NCBI GenBank assembly: GCA_963772975.1
Contig: CAVYZH010000010.1
Span: 620,001-684,000, forward strand
Length of the DNA: 64,000 nucleotides
Reading direction: 5' to 3'
DNA from: AC-32 sp963772975
GTDB taxonomy: Bacteria; Actinomycetota; Thermoleophilia; Gaiellales; Gaiellaceae
Part shown: piece by piece, positions 41,045 to 49,482 of the stretch
How the letters are laid out: each line of letters starts with the position of its first letter
Position numbering within the stretch: the stretch's first letter is position 1
Notes under the pieces: generated by a model
What the model saw: only the letters and a program-made list of their open reading frames with translations
Told to the model about the DNA's origin: nothing
Databases searched by the model: none
Position numbers and translations under genes: made by a program

Positions 41045-41587
41045 GTGACCGACGCGCGCGAGCTCGCCGAGCTGATCTCCGCGGTCGACGCGGTGCCGGC
41101 GTCCGGCTGGGTGGCAGGTGTCTCGGCGGCGTTCGCGGCGGCGCTCGTGGCGAAGGCGGCCGCCCGGTCGGAGGGTTGGAGCGACTCCGAGGGCGCCCGG
41201 GCCCAGGCGGTCGACCTGCGCGACCGGCTGCTCGCGCTCGCCGCGCAGGACGCACAGGCCTACGAGACCGCGCTCGACGCGCTCGAGCGACGCGAGCACG
41301 ACCTCGCCGGCGCGCTGGCCTCTGCCGCCGGCGCGCCTCTGGCGCTCGCGGAGGCCGCAGCCGATGTCGCGATCCTCGCGGCCGACGCGACCGAGCGGGC
41401 CGACGGGGCCTCCCGCGCCGATGCCGCCGCCGCCGCCGCGCTGGCTGCCGGAGCGGCGCGGGCCGCCGCCAAGCTCGTCGCGATCAACCTCTCGACCCAG
41501 CCCGGCGACGAGCGGATCGCGGCGGCCGGGCGTGCGGTCGAGGCCGCCGACGACGCCGCACGCCAGGCGCTGGCAGCCGAGATCTAG
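41045..41587 (+). CDS. Cyclodeaminase/cyclohydrolase-family protein
   Basis: 180 residues, all-alpha and Ala-rich. The pattern ELAELISAVDAVPASGWVAGVSAAFAAALVAKAAARSEG corresponds to the opening of FTCD_C-like domains (usually PGGGS followed by A-rich helix), here with ASGWV in place of the glycine-rich loop. Family members act on formimino- or methenyl-tetrahydrofolate. The altered loop leaves activity uncertain. Eight bases after the M55 gene; same operon. Confidence 0.7.
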   Translation: MTDARELAELISAVDAVPASGWVAGVSAAFAAALVAKAAARSEGWSDSEGARAQAVDLRDRLLALAAQDAQAYETALDALERREHDLAGALASAAGAPLALAEAAADVAILAADATERADGASRADAAAAAALAAGAARAAAKLVAINLSTQPGDERIAAAGRAVEAADDAARQALAAEI

Positions 41588-41612
41588 CGGCACCGCTGAC
41601 TAGGCTCGGGCC

Positions 41613-42821
41613 GTGAGCGAGATCCAGGACTTCGGCCTGATCGTCCTGTTCGTCTCCGGGATCGTCTCGGTCGCGCTGCTCTCGAACAAGCTCAGCGAGC
41701 GCATCCCACTCCCAGCGCCCGCGATCTTCCTGTTGGCCGCGGCCGTCACGGTGCATTTCTGGCCGAGCCTCGGGCGCAAGCTGTCCGTGCTGGACGTCGA
41801 GCGCCTCGCGGTGGTGGCGCTGATCGTGATCCTCTTCGACGGCGGCATGCGGGTCGGCTGGAAGCGCTTCCGCGTCGCGGCGGTCCCCATCACGGTACTC
41901 GGCGTCTTCGGCACGTTCACGACCGCCGCCCTCGTCGCGCTGGCCGGCCGCTACCTGTTCGACTTCAGCTGGACGGGCGCCGGCATCCTCGGCGCGGCAC
42001 TTGCCCCGACTGACCCTGCGGTGATGTTCTCCGTGCTCGCCAAGCGCGAAGTCAGTGGGCGTACCGGCACGATCCTCGAGGGCGAGTCGGGCGTGAACGA
42101 TCCGGTCGGGATCGCGCTGATGCTCGGGATGATCGACTTCGCCACGCATGCGGACGCGAGCTTCTGGGTGGTGATTCGCGAGCTCGTCCTCGAGCTGTCG
42201 GTCGGCCTCGCGATCGGCCTGGCCGGGGCGTGGCTCGTGCTGCAGTCGATCCGGCGCATCAGGCTCGCGAACCCGGCGCTCTACCCGCTGCTTTGGCTGT
42301 CAGCCGCCGGGGTGATCTATGGCCTCACCGCGATCGCGCACGGCTCGGGCTTCCTCGCCGTCTTCGTTGCAGGGATTGCGATCGGCGACGCCGACTACCC
42401 GCGGCGTCGCGACGTCGAGCGCTTTCACACCTCGCTCGCGAGCCTCGCCGAGGTGGTGGTCTTCATCGCTCTCGGCCTGACGGTGAACAAGGTCAACCTC
42501 GAGCCGGTGTGGAAGGACGCGATCCTGATCGCGCTTGTGCTCGCATTTCTGGCACGCCCGCTCGGGATCGCGCCGTTCCTCGCTCCGCTCCACCTGCGCC
42601 GCGGCGAGCGCGTGTTCGTGATGTGGAGCGGCCTCAAGGGCGCGGTCCCGATCCTGCTCGCCTCCTTCACGCTGCTCGACCACGTTCCGGGCGCCGAGCG
42701 CATCTACGGGATCGTGTTCGTGGTGGTCGCGTTCTCGGTGATCGTCCAGGGCGGGACGGTGCCCTTCGCCGCGCGCCGGCTCGGCGTGCCGATGCGCCTC
42801 GTCCACGGGGGCGACCCGTGA
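41613..42821 (+). CDS. Cation/H+ antiporter, NhaP2/CvrA-like
   Basis: 402 residues, GTG start, about twelve membrane helices. LAPTDPAVMFSVL and EGESGVNDPVGIALMLG carry the ion-binding acidic residues of the CPA superfamily; MWSGLKGAVPILLASF matches the late helix motif. It resembles K+/H+ antiporters of the NhaP2 (CvrA) kind but lacks the usual C-terminal TrkA_C domains. Its stop overlaps the start of DinB by four bases (GTGA). Confidence 0.88.
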   Translation: MSEIQDFGLIVLFVSGIVSVALLSNKLSERIPLPAPAIFLLAAAVTVHFWPSLGRKLSVLDVERLAVVALIVILFDGGMRVGWKRFRVAAVPITVLGVFGTFTTAALVALAGRYLFDFSWTGAGILGAALAPTDPAVMFSVLAKREVSGRTGTILEGESGVNDPVGIALMLGMIDFATHADASFWVVIRELVLELSVGLAIGLAGAWLVLQSIRRIRLANPALYPLLWLSAAGVIYGLTAIAHGSGFLAVFVAGIAIGDADYPRRRDVERFHTSLASLAEVVVFIALGLTVNKVNLEPVWKDAILIALVLAFLARPLGIAPFLAPLHLRRGERVFVMWSGLKGAVPILLASFTLLDHVPGAERIYGIVFVVVAFSVIVQGGTVPFAARRLGVPMRLVHGGDP

Positions 42822-43870
42822 TCGTCGCGCATCTCGACCTCGACGCCTTCTTCGCGGCCGTCGAGGAGCTCGAGACGCCGGAGCTGCGGGCCAAGCCGCT
42901 CGTGGTCGGCGGCGACCCGCACGGCCGCGGCGTCGTGGCGACGGCCAACTACGTCGCTCGCAGGTTCGGGATCCAGTCGGCAATGTCGTGCGCCGAGGCG
43001 CTGCGCCGCTGCCCGCAAGCCGTCTTCGTGTCGCCGCGCAAACGGCTCTACTCGGAGTACTCGAGGGCGGTCTGGAACGCGGTGCGCGAGGTGGTGCCGA
43101 CGGTCGAACGGACCGGGATGGACGAGGGCTACCTGGACGTGGGGGAGGTGGCGGTCGACTTCGGCCGCGCGCGGGCGGTCGCGGAGGCGGTGCAGGCGGC
43201 GGTGCGCGGCGCGACGAGCCTGTCGTGCTCGCTCGGCGTCTCCAGCTGCAAGGTCGTCTCCAAGATCGCGAGCGACCGTCGCAAGCCAGGCGGCCTGACC
43301 GTCGTGCCCGCGGGCCGTGAGGCTTGGTTCCTCGCCCCGTTCGACGTGCGCCGCCTGCCTGGCGTCGGCCCCCGTGCGGAGGAGCGGCTCCGGCGCGGGG
43401 GCGTCGAGACGATCGGCGACCTGGCCGCGCTCGAGGACGCGAAGCTGCGCACGCTGCTGCCGGGGAAGCTCGGGCCGCTGCTGCGCGACCGGGCGCGCGG
43501 GATCGACGCGCGGCCGCTCGAGCTCTCGGCCGAGACGGTCTCGATCAGCGCCGAGGAGACGTTCCCGCGCGACGTGGCCGAGGTCGAGCGGTTGCAGGAG
43601 GAGCTGAGGCGCCTGGCCGCGCACGTAGCCGAGCGCCTCGCCGCGAGCGGCCAGGCAGGCCGCACGGTCACGACGAAGGTGCGCTACCCGGACTTCTCGA
43701 TCCGCTCGCGCTCGACCTCGCTGCCGGTCGGCACCGACGACGCGAACCGGATCTGGGAGCTCGCCTGCTCCTGCCTCGACCGGGCGCTGGCCGACCGTCC
43801 CGGCGCGCTACGGCTGGTCGGCGTCGGCGTCTCCGGCCTGGAGACGCACCGCCAGCTCGAGCTTGTTTAG
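42818..43870 (+). CDS. dinB: DNA polymerase IV (Y-family)
   Basis: 350 residues, GTG start. VAHLDLDAFFAAVEE with metal-binding Asp, KPLVVGG, RGVVATANYVARRFGIQSAMS with the steric-gate region, TGMDEGYLD with the catalytic Asp-Glu, CSLGVSSCKVVSKIASDRRKPGG, and a little-finger domain with HRQLEL at the end. A translesion polymerase. No LexA box is seen, as it lies inside a coupled operon with the antiporter. No clear beta-clamp motif could be identified at the C-terminus. Confidence 0.93.
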   Translation: MIVAHLDLDAFFAAVEELETPELRAKPLVVGGDPHGRGVVATANYVARRFGIQSAMSCAEALRRCPQAVFVSPRKRLYSEYSRAVWNAVREVVPTVERTGMDEGYLDVGEVAVDFGRARAVAEAVQAAVRGATSLSCSLGVSSCKVVSKIASDRRKPGGLTVVPAGREAWFLAPFDVRRLPGVGPRAEERLRRGGVETIGDLAALEDAKLRTLLPGKLGPLLRDRARGIDARPLELSAETVSISAEETFPRDVAEVERLQEELRRLAAHVAERLAASGQAGRTVTTKVRYPDFSIRSRSTSLPVGTDDANRIWELACSCLDRALADRPGALRLVGVGVSGLETHRQLELV

Positions 43871-44244
43871 CTCTCTTCAGTCGACCAGCGGGCGACGTCG
43901 CGGATCGAGACGATCCCGACTGCCCGGCCGTCTTCGACGATCGGGACATGGCGAAAGCCGTTGTCGAGCATGATCTTGGCGGCGTCGGCAGGCGCGGCGT
44001 CGGGCGTCAGCGTGAGCGGGTCGGCGGTCATCCACTCGCGCACGCGGGCCTCGCTCGAATGGACGCGGCCCGCGACCGCGCGGGTCAGGTCACGCTCGGT
44101 GACGATCCCGATCAGGTTGCCGTAGTCGGAGACGACCGCCGAGCTGACACCGCGCTCGACCATCTGCTGCGCGGTCTCGCCGATCGTGTCGGAGGGGTCG
44201 ACCGAGAGGACGTCGCTGGTCATCAGCTCGCGGACGGTATTCAC
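43867..44244 (-). CDS. Tandem CBS-domain protein
   Basis: 125 residues, two CBS domains: RELMTSDVLSVDPSDTIGETAQQMVERGVSSAVVSD with IGIVTERDLTRAV, and REWMTADPLTLTPDAAPADAAKIMLDNGFRHVPIVED with VGIVSIRDVARW. Such pairs bind adenosine nucleotides and sense energy state. The GTG start overlaps the stop of the FMN reductase gene (GTGA), and the stop overlaps the DinB stop region by four bases in the convergent sense. Confidence 0.92.
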   Translation of the reverse strand: MNTVRELMTSDVLSVDPSDTIGETAQQMVERGVSSAVVSDYGNLIGIVTERDLTRAVAGRVHSSEARVREWMTADPLTLTPDAAPADAAKIMLDNGFRHVPIVEDGRAVGIVSIRDVARWSTEES

Positions 44245-44795
44245 GCCGCGAGCGTAACACCGCCCGCGACGTGAACAAGGGTGTCGAGCAGCTCGGCAAG
44301 CTCCGCGCGGATGCCCTCGTCGACCAGGTTGCCGTGGTCGTCGAAGTGCAGGTAGGCCTCGGGCACGAGCACCTGCGGCTCGTCGAGCACGACCGCCCGC
44401 GGGAACTCGAGCGCCTCCCGCAGCTGCTGCTGCGCGAGCGCCGTCCCGCCGCGACCGGTCGAAGCGCCCATCAGCGCCACGTGCTTGCCGGCGAGCGGCG
44501 AACCGAGCGGCGGGCGCGAGGCCCAGTCGACCGCGTTCTTCAGGCCGCCGGGCACGCCGCGGTTGTACTCGGGCGTGGCGATCAGCAGCGCGTCCGCCTC
44601 GCGGATCGCGTCCTTCAGCGCCACGACGGCCTCGGGATCGCCGGCAGTCTCGACGTCGCCGTCGTAGATCGGCAGGCTGCGGATGTCGAACTCGACGAGC
44701 TCGACGCCCTCCGGCAGGAGCTCGCGTGCCGCGCGCAGGAGCCCGCGGTTGTACGAGCCCTTGCGCAGGCTGCCGGCGATTCCGAGGAGCTTCAT
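44241..44795 (-). CDS. NADPH-dependent FMN reductase
   Basis: 184 residues with a flavodoxin-like fold: LLGIAGSLRKGSYNRGLLRAA for FMN phosphate binding, LLIATPEYNRGVPGGLKNAVDWASRP and VALMGASTGRGGTALAQQQLREAL, hallmarks of the Lot6/ArsH-like NADPH-dependent FMN reductases. It transfers electrons from NADPH to quinones or azo compounds via FMN. Next to YceI (5 bases after) and CBS genes, it belongs to a minus-strand operon under the divergent MarR. Confidence 0.92.
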   Translation of the reverse strand: MKLLGIAGSLRKGSYNRGLLRAARELLPEGVELVEFDIRSLPIYDGDVETAGDPEAVVALKDAIREADALLIATPEYNRGVPGGLKNAVDWASRPPLGSPLAGKHVALMGASTGRGGTALAQQQLREALEFPRAVVLDEPQVLVPEAYLHFDDHGNLVDEGIRAELAELLDTLVHVAGGVTLAA

Positions 44796-44800
44796 TGGTG

Positions 44801-45307
44801 CTAGGCCTCGTTGACGGCCGAGACGGCCGCCGTGATCTCGACGGTGGTGGTGCCCCAGTCAAAGGCGCCGCGGGCGTCCACGAGCAAGCGCTCGTCGCCG
44901 GCCTTGCCCTGGCCCTGGCCACGGATCCGGCCCTCGAGCTCGATCTCGAAGGGCGTGTCCTTGATGGTCAGGTTGCCGCGGGCCTTGAAGCGCTCGCCGT
45001 CGAGCGGCTCGATCGCGGTGGTCTCGAAGTGGATCTCCGGATGCTTCGCGGCATCCAGGAAGTCCGGCGAGATCAGGTGCGCGTCGCGCTGCTCGTTGTC
45101 GGTGCGCAGGCTGTCGACGCGGACCGTGCCCGCGAGCGACGGTTGCTCGCCGCCGGTGATGTGGCCCTCGAACTGCGTGAAGCGCCCGATCACCGAGCTG
45201 AAGAGGTCGTTCGTGTCGGTGACCTGGAAGCTGATCGTCGTGTGGAGCGGGTCGACGGCCCAGATCCCGGCGGGGATGACCTCGGGGGTGATGGTGGTGC
45301 TTGTCAT
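44801..45307 (-). CDS. YceI-family lipocalin-like protein
   Basis: 168 residues. IPAGIWAVDPLHTTISFQVTD opens the YceI beta barrel, followed by GRFTQFEGHITGG, RDAHLISPDFLDAAKHPEIHFET and GNLTIKDTPFEIELEG. The barrel binds isoprenoid chains (polyisoprenoid quinone carriers) in characterised homologues. No signal peptide, so cytoplasmic. The start at 45307 has a good AAGGAGAG site. It is divergent from a MarR gene with paired operators between, and this MarR likely represses it. Confidence 0.93.
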   Translation of the reverse strand: MTSTTITPEVIPAGIWAVDPLHTTISFQVTDTNDLFSSVIGRFTQFEGHITGGEQPSLAGTVRVDSLRTDNEQRDAHLISPDFLDAAKHPEIHFETTAIEPLDGERFKARGNLTIKDTPFEIELEGRIRGQGQGKAGDERLLVDARGAFDWGTTTVEITAAVSAVNEA

Positions 45308-45335
45308 CTGCTGGCTCTCCTTTCGGTTTTCGGCT

Positions 45336-45381
45336 ATACTTGAGCCGTCAACAATGTAGCAAGAGAAGGTTGAGTCGTCAA
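45336..45381. promoter_or_regulatory. MarR operators between yceI-like and marR-like genes
   Basis: Two copies of TTGA-N4-TCAA lie at 45341-45352 and 45370-45381, 29 bases apart; each is a near-palindrome of 12 bases, and they differ at one position. A plus-strand TATACT -10 hexamer (45336-45341) touches the first copy, and the second sits between that promoter and the regulator start. The arrangement predicts that the MarR protein represses both itself and the YceI operon. Confidence 0.65.
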
Positions 45382-45384
45382 GTT

Positions 45385-45861
45385 TTGAGCACGCAAGCAT
45401 CTACACGCGCAACTCCCGAGATCCAGGCCTGGGTCGCGCTCCTGCGCGCTCACGCCACGAGCATCCGGCGCTTCAACGCCGAGCTGGTGTCCGGGCACGG
45501 CCTGACGCTCAACGACTACGAGGTGCTGCTCCACCTCTCACACGCCGAGGGCGGCCGGCTGCGCCGCGTCGACCTCGCCGAGCGCGTGCTGCTGACCCCA
45601 TCCGGGATCACGCGCCTGCTCGAAGGGCTCGAGCGGTGCGGCTACGTGGAACGCGCCTCCTGCGCGGCGGACGCGCGCGTCACCTACGCGCAGCTGACCG
45701 AGGCCGGCGAGGCGAAGCTCCGCGAGGCGGCTGGGACGCACGTCGCCGGGATCCGCGGCTTCTTCCGCGAGCGCTTCTCGAACGAGGAGGTTGTGGCTCT
45801 CGGCGGGCTGCTCGAGCGGCTTCCGCTCGACCCGGCCGAGGACGTCAGCTGCACGCCCTGA
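45385..45861 (+). CDS. MarR-family regulator divergent from yceI-like gene
   Basis: 158 residues. The winged helix spans about 45-115 (LTLNDYEVLLHLSHAEGGRLRRVDLAERVLLTPSGITRLLEGLERCGYVER, then DARVTYAQLT). Dimer helices flank it. Residue Cys-Ala-Ala near the wing could permit redox sensing, but this is speculative. TTG at 45385 is the favoured start; TTG at 45370 overlaps the second operator and is less likely. It ends just before a bidirectional terminator. Confidence 0.88.
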   Translation: MSTQASTRATPEIQAWVALLRAHATSIRRFNAELVSGHGLTLNDYEVLLHLSHAEGGRLRRVDLAERVLLTPSGITRLLEGLERCGYVERASCAADARVTYAQLTEAGEAKLREAAGTHVAGIRGFFRERFSNEEVVALGGLLERLPLDPAEDVSCTP

Positions 45862-45862
45862 G

Positions 45863-45896
45863 AAAAAACCTCGCAAAGAGCGCACGCGAGTTTTTT
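45863..45896. terminator. Bidirectional intrinsic terminator
   Basis: CTCGC (45870-45874) pairs with GCGAG (45886-45890), flanked by six A on the left (45863-45868) and six T on the right (45891-45896) that extend the stem. The T-run follows the stem on both strands, so it can stop transcripts from either side; on the plus strand it ends the MarR gene. Confidence 0.8.
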
Positions 45897-45903
45897 CGGG
45901 CCC

Positions 45904-46057
45904 TTGTACGGACCTGTCCCCATCGATAGGTTGCCGCTTGCGCCGAGCACGGAGCGCGAGTAGGACGAAGCTTCACCGGAAGGCAGTACGCGGAAGCGGA
46001 AGGTCAGCCGGGCGAAGTGGACCAAAGCGAAACCGGCTCGGCGAATTTTTTTGGTCC
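45904..46057 (+). promoter_or_regulatory. Leader region of the sigma factor gene
   Basis: A candidate promoter TTGTAC (45904) - 17 bases - TAGGTT (45927) is followed by a leader with a hairpin: GGACCAAA (46019-46026) pairs perfectly with TTTGGTCC (46050-46057), with a smaller CCG/CGG stem inside and a run of seven T just before the closing arm. The structured leader of over 150 bases before a primary sigma factor may allow post-transcriptional control, but no known motif is recognised. Confidence 0.4.
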
Positions 46058-46095
46058 CAGACGGAATACGACGGCCCCGGGGGTCGTTGTAGTGG

Positions 46096-47178
46096 TTGGT
46101 GGCAAACGCCCTCGCGTTCGCCCAACACACACGAAGCAAAGGATGTGAGGAAGAACTGAGCACCACGCTTGAACTTGCTGTCCCTGCGTTCCTCGAAGAG
46201 GCCGAGGAGCACGAGTCGATCGACGAGGCCGCCCTGGAGGCGTTCGCGCTCGAGCACGACCTCGACGAGGAGGATCTCGTCGAGCTGCGCGCCGAGCTCG
46301 AGGCCCGGGAGGTCGAGATCGTCACGCCGCCGGCGGACGAGCCGGTTGCCCCTGCGCACGCGCAGACGGCCGCGCCGACCGACGCGCTCTCGCTCTTCAT
46401 GCACCGAGCCGGCCGCTACCCGCTGCTGACCGCGGCGGAGGAGGTCGCGCTCGCCAAGCGTGTCGAGCGGGGCGACGCCGAGGCCAAGGAGCGCATGATC
46501 AACTCGAACCTACGCCTGGTGATCTCGATCGCCAAGCGCTACCAGCGGAAGGACCTGCCGCTGCTGGATCTCGTCCAGGAGGGCGTGATCGGACTGAACC
46601 GTGCCGTCGAGAAGTTCGACTGGCGGAAGGGGTTCAAGTTCTCGACCTACGCCACCTGGTGGATCCGCCAGGCCTGCCAGCGGGCGATCTCGAACCAGTC
46701 CGCGACGATCCGCATCCCTACGCACGTCAACGAGCGGCGCGTGAAGCTGTCGCGCGCGGAGGGACGGCTCGAGGCCCGGCTGGGCCGCAAGCCGACCCGT
46801 GAGGAGCTGGCCGAGGAGGCCGAGCTCGAGCTAGTGCACGTCGAGGAGGCGCTCGACGCGGTCCAGGCGAACGTCTCGTTGAACCGGCCCGTCGGCTCCG
46901 AGGACGACGGCGAGCTGGGCGACCTGTTCGGCGACACCGCCGCGGTCAGCCCGGAGGACGAGGCGGTCGACTCGGTCCGGCGCCGCGAGGTACGCGATGC
47001 GATCGCGGCGCTGCCCGAGCGGGAGCGCCGGATCATCGAGCTGCGCTTCGGGATCGGCGGCGACCCGCAGGCGCTGGAGGCGATCGGCAAGGAGCTGGGG
47101 ATCACGCGCGAGCGCGTGCGCCAGCTCGAGGCCACCGCCCTGGCGAAGCTGCAGGACGAGCTCGTCGAAGCCGCCTAA
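46096..47178 (+). CDS. Primary RNA polymerase sigma factor (RpoD/SigA-like)
   Basis: About 360 residues. Region 1.2 (SLFMHRAGRYPLLTAAEEVALAKRVERGD), region 2 with the core-binding and -10 element helices (NLRLVISIAKRYQ, LLDLVQEGVIGLNRAVEKFDWRKGFKFSTYATWWIRQACQRAI), region 3 and region 4 with -35 recognition (GITRERVRQLEATALAKL). The acidic N-terminal 80 residues are short compared with RpoD of E. coli, as in actinobacterial primary or SigB-like sigma factors. The exact start is unclear: TTG at 46096 is an upper bound, GTG at 46099 is possible, and the folded part starts near 46160. Confidence 0.92.
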   Translation: MVANALAFAQHTRSKGCEEELSTTLELAVPAFLEEAEEHESIDEAALEAFALEHDLDEEDLVELRAELEAREVEIVTPPADEPVAPAHAQTAAPTDALSLFMHRAGRYPLLTAAEEVALAKRVERGDAEAKERMINSNLRLVISIAKRYQRKDLPLLDLVQEGVIGLNRAVEKFDWRKGFKFSTYATWWIRQACQRAISNQSATIRIPTHVNERRVKLSRAEGRLEARLGRKPTREELAEEAELELVHVEEALDAVQANVSLNRPVGSEDDGELGDLFGDTAAVSPEDEAVDSVRRREVRDAIAALPERERRIIELRFGIGGDPQALEAIGKELGITRERVRQLEATALAKLQDELVEAA

Positions 47179-47201
47179 GGCGCCGTCCTAAGCCGCGGCG
47201 G

Positions 47202-48371
47202 CTACCACTTCGATCGGCGTCCGCGCCGGCTCGTGTAGACGAGCTTCGCGGGCGCCGATCGCATCCCGGCGTCTTCGAACTGCTCCTGGTGGCCGAGGCG
47301 CCGTGCGACGCGGCTCGTGTCGGCCTGCTGCTCGGGGAGGACGAAGGTGATCGCCGTGCCCGCGCGGCCGGCACGGCCGGTGCGCCCGGTGCGGTGGACG
47401 TAGCCCTTGTCCTCGTCGGGCGGATCGAAGTTGATCACGTGCGTGACGTCGTCGAGGTCGAGCCCGCGCGCGGCCACGTCGGTGGCGACGAGCGTGGCGA
47501 CTTTGCCGCTCTCGAAGCGGGAGAGCGCCCGCTCGCGGGCGTTCTGCGACATGTCGCCGTGCATCGCGACCGCGGCGACGCCGTGCTTCTTCAGCTTCTG
47601 CACGAGCCGGTCGGCGCCGCGCTTGGTGCGGACGAAGACGAGCGTCGAGCCGCCGGCCCGAATGTGCTCGATCAGCGTCTCGACCTTCGAGTCGGCCGTG
47701 ACCGAGACGAAGCGGTGCTCGATCTCGCCGGGCTGGCGCAGCGCGGAGAGCTCTCCCTCGATGCGCGCCGCGCCGCTCGTGTACTTCTGGGCGAGCTCGC
47801 CGACCTCTCCGTCGAGTGTCGCCGAAAAGAACATGGTCTGCCGGTTTCGCGGCAGGCGCCGGACGAGCTTGTCGACCTGCGGCTTGAAGCCCATGTCGAG
47901 CATGCGGTCGGCCTCGTCCAGCACAAACGTACGCACCTGCGAGAGGTTCACGAGCCGGCGGTTCGCCAGGTCCTCGAGCCGGCCGGGCGTCGCAACAAGG
48001 ATGTCGGCGCCCTTGATCCGGTTGGCCTGGGACTTGAGCGGCACGCCGCCGTACGCCGGCGCGACGGTCAGCCCGCGCGCCTTGGCGAGGGGCTGGAAGT
48101 CCTCCGTCACCTGCGAGGCGAGCTCGCGCGTCGGGACGAGCACGAGCGCGGAAGGCCGTTGGTCGCCGGGGTTCGTGCGCTCGACGATCGGCAGCACGAA
48201 GGCCAGCGTCTTGCCCGATCCCGTGGGCGAGCGGACGAGCACGTCCACGCCCTGAAGCGCGTCCGGCAGAGCCCTGGCCTGGATCGGGAAGGGATGGTCG
48301 ATCGACTGAGCTGCGAGTGCGTCGGCGACAGGCGCGGACACACCGAGCTCGCGGAAAGACTGGTCTGACAT
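47202..48371 (-). CDS. DEAD-box RNA helicase
   Basis: 389 residues with all motifs in order: Q motif (FRELGVSAPVADAL with downstream Q), motif I SPTGSGKT, Ia PTRELASQ, Ib TPGRL, II DEAD, III SAT, IV TLVFVRTK, V ATDVAARGLD and VI HRTGRTGRAG. A single-core RhlE/CshA-like ATP-dependent RNA unwinder, with a short basic C-terminal tail (TSRRGRRSKW) that may aid RNA binding. AAAGGAG precedes the ATG at 48371. Convergent with the sigma gene, 23 bases apart. Confidence 0.95.
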   Translation of the reverse strand: MSDQSFRELGVSAPVADALAAQSIDHPFPIQARALPDALQGVDVLVRSPTGSGKTLAFVLPIVERTNPGDQRPSALVLVPTRELASQVTEDFQPLAKARGLTVAPAYGGVPLKSQANRIKGADILVATPGRLEDLANRRLVNLSQVRTFVLDEADRMLDMGFKPQVDKLVRRLPRNRQTMFFSATLDGEVGELAQKYTSGAARIEGELSALRQPGEIEHRFVSVTADSKVETLIEHIRAGGSTLVFVRTKRGADRLVQKLKKHGVAAVAMHGDMSQNARERALSRFESGKVATLVATDVAARGLDLDDVTHVINFDPPDEDKGYVHRTGRTGRAGRAGTAITFVLPEQQADTSRVARRLGHQEQFEDAGMRSAPAKLVYTSRRGRRSKW

Positions 48372-48507
48372 CTAGTTCGACTCCTTTTCGGGTTCGAGAC
48401 TTGCCTACCTCGAAACGCCCGAAGGAGGACCGAGAAGCTCATCTCACTGGGCGGCACCGTTGCCAACCCGTGCTCACACCGTAGCAGGCCGCCTGTACCC
48501 TGCCGCG

Positions 48508-48963
48508 ATGCCGAGCGAGAAGGCCGAACACCTCACCGCCGCCCAGAAGGAGCAGCTCGAGGCCGAGCTGGCCGAGCTGGAGGGCCCGCGGCGAGTCGCG
48601 ATCGTCGAGGCGATCGCGACCGCCCGCGCGTTCGGCGATCTGTCCGAGAACTTCGAGTACCACGCCGCCAAGAACGAGCAGGGACTGCTCGAGCGGCGAA
48701 TCCGCGTGCTGCGCGACCGGCTCTCGCGCGCCGTGCTCGTCGACGAGGACGCGGCCGCCGAGGGCACCGTCGGCGTCGGCTCGAAGGTCGAGCTCGAGGA
48801 CGAGCAGGGCGGCCGCCTGGAGGTCGAGATCTCGAGCGTCGGCGGCGTCTCGCCGGACTCGCCCGTCGGCCGGGCATTGCTGGGGACCAAGGCCGGCGAC
48901 GAAGTCGAGATCGAGGCGCCGAGCGGCGCCTGGCGCGCGCGGGTGATCTCCGTCGGCCGCTGA
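48508..48963 (+). CDS. greA: Transcription elongation factor GreA-like
   Basis: 151 residues. The N-terminal coiled-coil hairpin (about 8-75) contains AIATARAFGDLSENFEYHAAKNEQ with the tip acidic residues (D-x-x-E) that stimulate transcript cleavage by RNA polymerase; the C-terminal FKBP-like domain has GSKVELED, SSVGGVSPDSPVGRALLGTKAGDEV. It rescues backtracked polymerase. The ATG at 48508 begins shortly before the coiled coil. It reads alone between the helicase and a strong terminator. Confidence 0.92.
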   Translation: MPSEKAEHLTAAQKEQLEAELAELEGPRRVAIVEAIATARAFGDLSENFEYHAAKNEQGLLERRIRVLRDRLSRAVLVDEDAAAEGTVGVGSKVELEDEQGGRLEVEISSVGGVSPDSPVGRALLGTKAGDEVEIEAPSGAWRARVISVGR

Positions 48964-48996
48964 CGAAGCGCCGCCCCGAGCGGGCGGCGCTTCGTC
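48962..48996 (+). terminator. Strong hairpin after greA
   Basis: A perfect 15-bp stem (48962-48976 with 48982-48996) around a 5-base loop, overlapping the greA stop by two bases. It has no T-run, but the length and position make it the likely terminator of greA and possibly of the convergent DUF7144 gene. Confidence 0.75.
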
Positions 48997-49007
48997 GCGG
49001 ATGCAGA

Positions 49008-49430
49008 TCAGGTGCGCAGCTTGTGCCCGGCGTACACCGCCAGGGCGTAGATGATCACGATGTCGATCGCGAACATGGTCAACGACCACAACGGATACCC
49101 AGGGGATGCCAGCAGTTGCCCGATCGCGTTCAGGCTCGCCGTCACGATGCCGAACCACCGCGCCCACTCGCTGCCGCCAAACAGCGAGAAGGCGGCAATC
49201 ACTTGCAGGACGCCGAGGACGAGCAGGATCCACGACCAGGTGCGCAGGTCGCTGAACACGTAGGTCGCGTTGGCCGTGAAGAACTTCGACTTCGACAGCC
49301 CGACGATCCCGTCGATGATGTTGAACGTGCCGGCCAGGCCGAGCAGGGTCGCGGCAAAGGTCAACCAGCCGCTGCCGGCGACGTCGAACGAGTCCATGTC
49401 GCCGCGCGGGGCGTCAGAGCTCGTGGCCAT
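49008..49430 (-). CDS. DUF7144-family membrane protein
   Basis: 140 residues with four membrane helices. WLTFAATLLGLAGTFNIIDGIVGL and WSWILLVLGVLQVIAAFSLFGGSEWARWFGI match the family of small actinobacterial membrane proteins with unknown function. The hydrophilic N-terminal tail is acidic. It precedes (in its own direction) the greA hairpin. A GGAGG site precedes the start. Confidence 0.88.
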   Translation of the reverse strand: MATSSDAPRGDMDSFDVAGSGWLTFAATLLGLAGTFNIIDGIVGLSKSKFFTANATYVFSDLRTWSWILLVLGVLQVIAAFSLFGGSEWARWFGIVTASLNAIGQLLASPGYPLWSLTMFAIDIVIIYALAVYAGHKLRT

Positions 49431-49482
49431 CCGGGCCTCCTTTCGCTCGTTTCCGTGCCAGCGAAACCGAGGCGGGCAGCCG

